NCBI GenBank assembly: GCA_900239685.1
Contig: OENT01000132.1
Coordinates: forward strand, 62,001-126,000
Source: Rotaria macrura
Taxonomy: Eukaryota > Rotifera > Eurotatoria > Philodinida > Philodinidae
Reading direction: 5' to 3'
DNA: 64,000 nucleotides
Shown here: in pieces, positions 56,710 through 64,000 of the stretch
Position numbering within the stretch: position 1 is the stretch's first letter
Layout of the letters: each line of letters starts with the position of its first letter
The notes under the pieces: model-generated
What the model was told of the DNA's origin: nothing
Databases searched by the model: none
The model's input: only the letters and a program-made list of their open reading frames with translations
Made by a program: the position numbers and the translations under genes

Positions 56710-59700
56710 ACGTCAACTGTAAATAACTGTGCTACAGACGTTCATGTTAAACTCTTGAACGTTTGATTTATTACTTACAAATTTTCGTTAATTCCAATAA
56801 AAGTCCCATAAACGATAGCAAGACATCGAAGAATGCTTTTGGTGTGCATGTCAGATAGAAATGTGAGCCGCAATTGAGAGTTTACCGCTGTCGCTCAGCT
56901 GATCTAGAATAAAAAGGAAACTTCCGTGTTGCTGCTGTCCCATCATGAACATCTACGATATCGAATGCAAATGGATAAAAATAGATATATATGTACTTTC
57001 AGCGTCATCTCATTCTCAACTGAACTTCTTCATAGATTTGCATTTGCAAAAGAGTCGGATATGCAAAAAAAAACACTATTGTACATGAACTCATTAGATA
57101 ATAAACTATTAAAAAGAAGCGTTGATTTGACATAGTTTCAACGATATCTATTGTGAAGGTAGTGACTGTCATTCTTCTTCTTCGGTTCGTATATATAAGT
57201 GTGACGTCTACGAATAACTATGTCTCGTGATATATTGTGAAAAAGTAAATATGACCAGAATATCAGTGTCATTATTTGAGTATTGCATTGTCGTTATGCA
57301 TTCATTATCAATCATATTAAGTGAGAGAAGATAGATGATCATGTATCAAGATTAACCTAAAAAACAATGCAGCTAACTGAATTGATTGAAAACGCAGAAA
57401 GGAAAACCGCAAAAACGAAAACGTCGAAGGAAAAAGGTAGAATAACCAAATATCGAAAAAATCTACATAAGACGAAGGTGCAGCAAATTCTTGAGAATGA
57501 AAATGTAGAATCCAAAAGATATCTATAGCAAACGAAATTTTAGTTTCCGATATAGTGTTGACTCTTACGAGAATAGTTAAATTTCTCTTCCTTATCGTCT
57601 ACAGTGTATAGTAGTTAACTGCTAATGCGTTAACTACGTGAACATTAGTATAGTGCAAATAACAAGCAAGAAATTTGAAACGATTAAGACACGATTCATC
57701 AAAGATAAAATCAACGCGCAATGAAGCTATTCAGTGGTTGAGCATTACTACTTGAGTCTCATAAAAGAAGGAAATAATAAAAGTTTTCTAATGTTAAAAG
57801 TTGTTTAAAGTTTTCGATTTTCGACAAGCCGCTTTTGGATGTTTTCCTTTCTCAATTTTCTCAATCGGACGCATAGAATTTCTATCTTTTCCTCTTCGGT
57901 GTTGTCCTACTTTTTTTCTACATTTGCCTATTCGAGATTTTCTTTTTCTGCCATGTCTATGAAACCGCGACCAACCCACCGCCAACTTCACTCAAGCGAT
58001 CTCTTTAGATTCGGTTGATAGTTTTAGGAGCATAACTCGGCTCTCAACGAAGTGGGCGCAATATGGTTATATCGGTTACATTTTTCTATCTTTGAAGACT
58101 AATTTCAAAAGCAGGATGGGGGTTTCGCGCTTCTAACGTCCTTGACTATTTCCACAGTAGCTATGTAGATATCTGTGTCACTAGGAATAGACTGAAAGTT
58201 TTAGCCTTAACGGAGTACACCAAAATGTATACTTTCTACCACAGTACAACATTTTTTTCAGAAGATGTTCATTTTCTTAACAACGATTAGACTTACAAAA
58301 AATGATTTTTGTATCACAGATACTACGTATCAATGATGAACTATCTTTTAGTGCTAATGAGAGCTCTTTATGATATAATTGTTGTTCATGGATCAGTGTG
58401 ATAGAATATGTTAGAACTATTTTTCTCACTTGAAACGCAATATCACAGTGCATCGAATTGCATTCTTTAAAGATTTGGTAGATAGAATTTCAGTAGCAAA
58501 CCATATTTCAACGTCATCAAAAAGTGCCGAAAATTTCACATCCATTCAAGTAAGATCAAATAAAATTCTTTATCGAATCTCAAATTATTATGAGTGGAAT
58601 GAATGCCCACATTAAGAAAACCATACAATTCAAGATTTCAACTTGTTTGAACTTGTCTGTGAAAAATGGCTAGATATTCATTTTTCCTTAATTTATTATA
58701 AACACATATTTAATCCAATCATCTATGCTTTTACATACCTTTTGACAGCGTATTTCCCTATAAAATCGCACTTTCAAATTCATACTATGTGTGCCGAGTA
58801 GTGACTAACGAACTTTTGAAATTGTTAAATGAGTTTTGAGTATTCATATTTTTTATCCAAGTGACCTGATATTTCCGAATTCTTTGTATAGTATTGCTGC
58901 GGTTACCTCTCTTAGAAACATCGAAAAGATCCATTTCAATTGCTGATATTGAACATCTCACAGATAGAGGATACAAAAGAACCGTTAAAATAGATACTAT
59001 GAGCTCATTGAATAGCTCCTTTATAGAAATATAACGATGTAAACAATGAGGCATGTAAAACATCCCCAAAAAGGGTATAAAAGAATACATCATTCGTCAG
59101 TTTTCAATGGTACGCCTGAATAAACTGAAATATAGTTCACGGCAATCATCAATACCATATCTTACAAATGAACTTTCTTCCTAACAATAAGGTAGCCGTT
59201 CAAAATTTTTCAGCATATTCATATCTCTTGGGAACTACATAATGCAAGTAGTTTCAACGCAAAAACGATTGGACAGGTAGTGAACTTTCCTTTTTAGTAC
59301 TTGAGAGTGAATTATGATGGCTATATGTTGTCTCGTACCCTCATACATGTATGCTAAAGCGTATAATTATTCTTGAACTCTTACTTTCATATTTATAGCT
59401 TATACTTGTACTTCGATATTCAAATCATTATGTCTACGTCTAAGTACCTTCAAGTTAAGTTCTATGCTCGGAGTAGATAAATTTTCTAGGGGTTTTTCTT
59501 GTTTTAATGATAGTTGAATTCTTTTAAAATGACACTTAGTATATCTGTAAAAAAAATACTATGTATATATAATGTCTCGAAAAAACTTTTTAACAAAAAA
59601 ATACACACCTGTGCTAAAAACATTTATGTTTAAAAGTAACAGTTCTTTGTTCATGTTCAATTAAGCTTAATTGCAAATTTATAAGTGTATGATATGTGAG

Positions 59701-62221
59701 AAACAAAAAATTAACAAGAAAATTCATCTGCATTATTTGTAATTTTCGAATGAAGACAATTCAAGAAACTAATTGAAGAGATTTATTGCATGGATGTTCG
59801 GTATGTTTCAGTTGTTAAAGAGAACAAATAACTGACAATGTTTAACGAGCTATACCAAAAACTTAATAGCTGGTGAAAATAGTCTAATATTGTGTGAACA
59901 ATAAAAATGGATTAAAATAACTGAATAGACCGACTAAATTTTGTAAAATAAAAAAACCAACAACAATATGATATAGAACGCAGTGAACTAATCCCAAATT
60001 AATTAAGTATTTTGAGTTTCTTTATTACATTTAAAGCTATTGAGTTCTCTTAACACGTTTTAACTTGTAACAGTGTAATAGTAGGATCGTCAGAAAAACG
60101 CTTAAATTTAAAAAATAATTATGCATTTTAACGACTCCAATAGTCGATAACTCGTTTTCACCAACATCTGTTTAAAATTTCCTAATAAAGTCGTTATTAC
60201 CAGATCTAAACGACTTTTTGAGCGGCTTTTTTGTTGGTCTTTTCAAACTCAACAACAGTTGAATTAAAATCTGTGTCGAAAAATGCCTCTAGATTTGATT
60301 GAGACTCATATGAAATACTCAATGAACGCATTACTACCTACATATATTAATTTATATTTCCTTGAATCCCGAGCGACTGTTTTATGATAAAAACGCTTCA
60401 AAACTACTAGTAAAAGAAAGTCAAAGAGAAAGAATTCTTGTCCCTATGTCCCACATCAATCAAAACACTACATGGTATGCTGTCAGATTTGAAGTGAATT
60501 CTGCTAAATAGATTATTGTTTTCTATAAGACATGTCTTAAAAATACATAAACGTTAAATCTTCACATAGTTACAGTTTTGCTCGTACCATCGAAGATGAT
60601 TTTAATTGTATCCCAGAACGCAAACAAACGACAGAGGTAGCGTTAACATTTTATGAAGGCGAACTAGACTAGCAATGTGATATACTTCTGAGAAAGTAAA
60701 AAAACGAATTTGATGACGTCTTGATCTTGTTATACATGATTTTCTATTGACTGAACTATGTTCGATCAATTAAAAAGTCATGATGCGATAAAGTGGCATT
60801 AAGTTTTCATGCCCACTGAAAGTCAACATTAGTTCGTCTTTGAGATTACAGAATCATTAGCGATGCCTTACTATATCCACAAAGATCAAGGTCACACGAA
60901 TGAGATTTAGACATTGACTAAGAAGTGAAATTCAGAGTATCCATGTATTTTCATATTAACAATTGAATTCCATCCATGAACAGAATATAGCATTTGATGT
61001 TTAAAGACAAAGAATGCAATGTTTACCATAGATTACATGAGAAATTCAAAGTTAAAGGTAAACCTAGAAAAAGATGTTGTTCGTCACGTTGTCACATTCC
61101 ATTAGGTAAATGTGTTTAAACTAATCAAGATCTGTGAAAACCAAGAAATGCAACTAAAAGTGTTGTTGTTGCAAATAACATCTGTTAAACTTAAATGCAT
61201 TAATGGTAACTTGTTTTTTCAATATGAATTTCATACTATTTGAATTTATTCAAATGATTTTCTTCAATTAGACTAAAAATAAAATGTACCTGAAAATGAA
61301 TAATTTTCTTCTTTTTTTTTTCATTTCATTTCTTTTGTAACTCAAGTTGGTGTACTACATTAAAATATGATGGAATATTCTCGTTTGAATACATACAATT
61401 AGAGATACCTAGCACGAATGTCATGTGTTGCTCCTGATTTCTATTAATACAATGTCGTCATTTCTCATTTCTCATTTCTAAGTTAGGATGGAGCTTGAAC
61501 TCGTTTTGCAATATGAACCAATGTATTATGCTGATTACAACATTTTATTTCAACAAGGTATCATTATTTCCATTGTTGTTTTCATGTATTCTAAACGATT
61601 AATTTCCGTATGAATGTATATGGAAATCTTTTTTGTTAGAAGCGTATGTTCTAATTAGTACCCGAGATTCATCTATCGTATATAATAATTGATTGGTTTC
61701 CGGCAGCTAGTACGGTGTTTATTTGATGTTCATATATATTTGATTCAAACACGACAAGTCAACAATACGATGGTGCGATGATTCTATTGAGACTCACCCT
61801 AACATCAGCTTTTTTGGCTACTTAAGAATCGTTCTAGTCTTAAGTATTTCGCGCTCTATCAATAGAATAAAATGTACGATGAATTTAAAATTCCCGGAGA
61901 ATTACTTTCTAGAAAACAAAAGAATTTGCTAGCGTTTAAAATAAATTGAAGTTTCCTTCCGTTCCTATGCAAGTAGCGATTATTTGGTGAGATCAAACAG
62001 AAGTGTATATTTTCTTTTCTCTTTGAAATAACTTGTTTTCTTCGCTTAGAAGAGAAACAAACACTGGAAACCCTATAACAAAAAACATGTTTTTTTCTCT
62101 CAGATAAACTTAATAGGAATATCGTTACAGCATTACTTAAATTACAAAGAATGTAGAAGATTTTTAACAAAAATTGATTTTGGAAAAAAACTAATAATAT
62201 TGCGAAATACTTCACAATTGT
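56710..62221. other. Gene-free interval with ORF debris
   Basis: No intact or clearly spliced gene was recognised over 5.5 kb. A 53-codon basic ORF at 57367-57528 (plus, MQLTELIENAERKTAKTKTS...) and ORFs at 57794-57991, 58785-59093 and 61859-62215 (minus) have no recognisable domain. Local composition near 57.8-58.1 kb is less AT-rich than its surroundings. Confidence 0.4.
56796..56801 (+). promoter_or_regulatory. Candidate poly(A) signal of the membrane-protein gene
   Basis: AATAAA about 90 nt after the stop codon, well placed for a short 3' untranslated region. Confidence 0.45.
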
Positions 62222-62601
62222 TCATTCAATAAGTATGCTAATCGTCCCCCCCCCCTGAATTTCTAATGTAATTTTATTAAGTGTGAAAACTCTGGTCACT
62301 ACGATTTCTTGAGCACATACTTTGAGCATTGTAGCTGTTACATCTCTCGTGCTCTTTTTCATATTTGCAAGAACTTGATCCATAAAATAAGTTAATATCC
62401 ATCGGATAAACAAGATGAAATATGTTCATTTCGTTCAAGCGCAATCACAGAATTATCTCGAGACAAAGAAAGTGTACTCGTGCTGTTTCGTGAACGACAA
62501 TGCCAATCTAGTACTGTCTTTTTTTCATGTTTGAGAGTATATTGAAAACCGTTATCGTTCAACACCTTACCTGTCTGTTCTGTTGGAGTAAAACTAAACA
62601 T
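62222..62601 (-). pseudogene. Decayed FLYWCH-type zinc finger fragment
   Basis: The minus-strand frame from 62601 reads GKVLNDNGFQYTLKHEKKTV then LDWHC, and further on VIALERNEHI. This is the order of a FLYWCH finger (G..L..NGF.Y.......W.C......H). The second cysteine is missing (Ser in RNSTST) and the final His pair is incomplete. After a stop (LSDGY then TAA, 62392-62394) the continuation appears in another frame as MDQVLANMKKSTRDVTATML, similar to the helical part that follows such fingers. A run of ten C (62246-62255) lies near the end. FLYWCH genes are numerous in rotifers as I recall, and some are linked to mobile elements. The stop, the shift and the lost ligands suggest a dead copy. 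Confidence 0.5.
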
Positions 62602-62699
62602 ATTTCAATATCTTTACAAGTAACAAATGTGAATAATAAAAATATATCGGTTAGCCGCGTGTAGATACATATTCATTACATGTATCTTTTTCTATAGGC

Positions 62700-62770
62700 T
62701 ACTGGGTTGTGCCAAAAGAAATGAATTCAATTGTCATTTGTCACTAGCTGTGCATATTGACAGTGCGAAG
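62700..62770 (+). mobile_element. Possible mariner-like terminal repeat remnant
   Basis: TA followed by CTGGGTTGTGCCAAAAGAAA resembles the start of mariner/Tc1-type inverted repeats (TA then a GGTTGTCCCAAAAG-like word). I found no matching inverted copy in the window and no transposase frame behind it, so at best this is a solo remnant. Confidence 0.3.
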
Positions 62771-63040
62771 AATGAACATTCCGATGTTAAATAGAGTGGG
62801 AACGAATCCGGAGTCAATTAAGCAAAAAACATGTTTGATGGAGATGAATTGGGAATCGTTCTTTTGGGTCTGAGTTTGGAGCAAATAAAAAGGGGACGAA
62901 TTAGGATTAACCCCATGAAATTCTCAATAGATATAGAAAGTACTGGAAATTAAACGATACATATTCGAGAAAAGATATCTGCATTCCAAGAGAGATTTTT
63001 TTCCAAAAAAGCTAGTTAGTGTAGCCCCGTTGGGGCTAAA

Positions 63041-63453
63041 ATGTGGAACTCACGTATCTATAGCTTCATATGCTAATAGAAAACAAAGAAAACGTAATAT
63101 GACGAATTTTTTCGCATCGTATTTCTGTGATAAGCACCCTATTTTTCATTTTCATTGTTGTTATTCACTCGTTATTTTCCATTTTTCGTTGTTCATTTTC
63201 TTAATTTAACATTTTGCATAAAAAACAATGTAAGAAGCGACAAATAATGTTGTGATGTATGACGATTATAGAATACTAGTTGTTATATCTGTAATGGATT
63301 CATACACTGGTTTCGATGGCCTGTAATGAGGGGGGGGGGGGCAATCTGGACTCAGTGATTTTGTCTGTAACGAGGGGGTGTGGGGAGCATAAAAATTATC
63401 ACTCTTAAACTTACACTCACTATTTTCTTCGAAAATATATGTGAGTTCCACAT
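63041..63453. repeat. Inverted-repeat-bounded 0.4 kb segment
   Basis: TGTGGAACTCAC at 63042-63053 has its exact reverse complement at 63441-63452; the match extends to about 17 of 18 bases. The interior has the 12-G run and two copies of CTGTAAYGAGGGGG 44 nt apart. It could be a non-autonomous element, but no clear target-site duplication is visible. Confidence 0.4.
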
Positions 63454-64000
63454 AAGAAACCTAATTCCCCTTAGCAAAGTGTCTCTCTCTCTCTCTCATA
63501 AACAGAAGAGATAGATTTCTTGAAATTCTAAATCTCCTGCAAAATATTGTTTCGAATATCATTGAAAAACACTTTTGAAGCTCATTCGAAGAATTAATGG
63601 CGATGATAGTCAAAGGTAACTCGATTAGAAAATCCGAATCTTTTGGCAAATATTTGAATTAATGCTTTATAATCCGAAACGAGAATAATGGAACAAAGTC
63701 TCATTACGTAATCATATTAGAGAATGTTCCAAATTTGAGATAAATTAGAGAATATATTATCTTCAATAGAATATTATTTTATCGTTTGACAATATCAAAT
63801 AGTTGAAATGGATAATAGTTTCATGTTCTATGGGTAAATTTCAAGATATATAAATTTAATATCATATTCGATATATGCTTGAGAAATATTAAGTATTTGT
63901 TTTTTTCTTTTTCTATTGGTAACATGTTTTGATTGATGTCATCATATTTAAAAGTAGATGTCGAGCAATTGAACAATGGTTCAAGTAGAATGGTAGAATT

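Larger units (their letters stand above)
62602..64000. other. Right edge: repeats, no gene
   Basis: Contains a mariner-like terminal sequence near 62700, a short palindrome AGCCCC-GTT-GGGGCT near 63023-63037, a 12-G run at 63330-63341, a (TC)n run at about 63481-63498 and a pair of inverted repeats 0.4 kb apart. ORFs here are short and low complexity. Confidence 0.5.

Noticed and set aside
57367..57528. 53-codon Lys/Thr-rich ORF (plus)
   Set aside because: Basic composition follows from A-rich DNA; no homology recognised and no support from neighbours.
58785..59093. 102-codon minus ORF with a hydrophobic middle, considered as a receptor fragment
   Set aside because: No receptor motif could be placed and no second membrane segment follows.

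Overview
The window reads as nuclear DNA of a small invertebrate, most likely a bdelloid rotifer; this is inference from the sequence alone. It is strongly AT-rich. Genes are split by many very short GT-AG introns (about 50-120 nt), with a few of 0.5-2.6 kb. It also holds protein types that I associate with bdelloid genomes: a decayed ADP-ribosyltransferase/TPR gene, a decayed FLYWCH finger and a rotifer-style beta-propeller-like protein. There are no operons, no ribosome-binding sites and no organellar or bacterial blocks.

Layout from left to right: a Na-K-Cl cotransporter of the SLC12 family (minus, 688-6935, its last exon lying beyond the left edge); about 9 kb without a recognisable gene; a Hox3-type homeobox gene (plus, 15886-17947); a pre-miRNA-like hairpin next to a tiny two-exon ORF (19.4-19.8 kb); a two-exon hypothetical beta-propeller-like gene (minus, 20592-21966); a Quaking/HOW-type STAR RNA-binding protein (plus, 23013-25763); a broken ART-TPR pseudogene (plus, about 29.2-32.3 kb) inside 11 kb of otherwise gene-poor DNA; the catalytic subunit of cAMP-dependent kinase (plus, 37104 or 40034 to 41428); a P2X ATP-gated channel (plus, 43127-45048); a MYST acetyltransferase of the MOF/KAT8 type without its chromo-barrel (minus, 47426-50608); a COA1-like mitochondrial assembly factor (minus, 50885-51593); a type II membrane protein with a mucin-like stalk and a jelly-roll-like ectodomain (plus, 54246-56709); and 7 kb of repeats and gene debris, including a FLYWCH remnant.

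The genes do not form one pathway. They are independent eukaryotic genes: ion transport, patterning, splicing control, second-messenger kinase, purinergic signalling, chromatin and mitochondria. I rebuilt exon structures by hand from GT-AG sites, phase continuity and family alignment from memory. For every spliced gene called with high confidence, the exon phases add up to one intact reading frame.

The most notable single observation is a 6-nt micro-exon inside the Hox3 homeobox, which supplies residues 45-46 of the recognition helix. Other points of interest are the stop-free introns in the P2X and MOF genes, the minimal MOF protein, the possible second N-terminus of the PKA catalytic subunit, the phase-symmetric stalk exons of the membrane protein, and a 91-nt imperfect palindrome that looks like a pre-miRNA.
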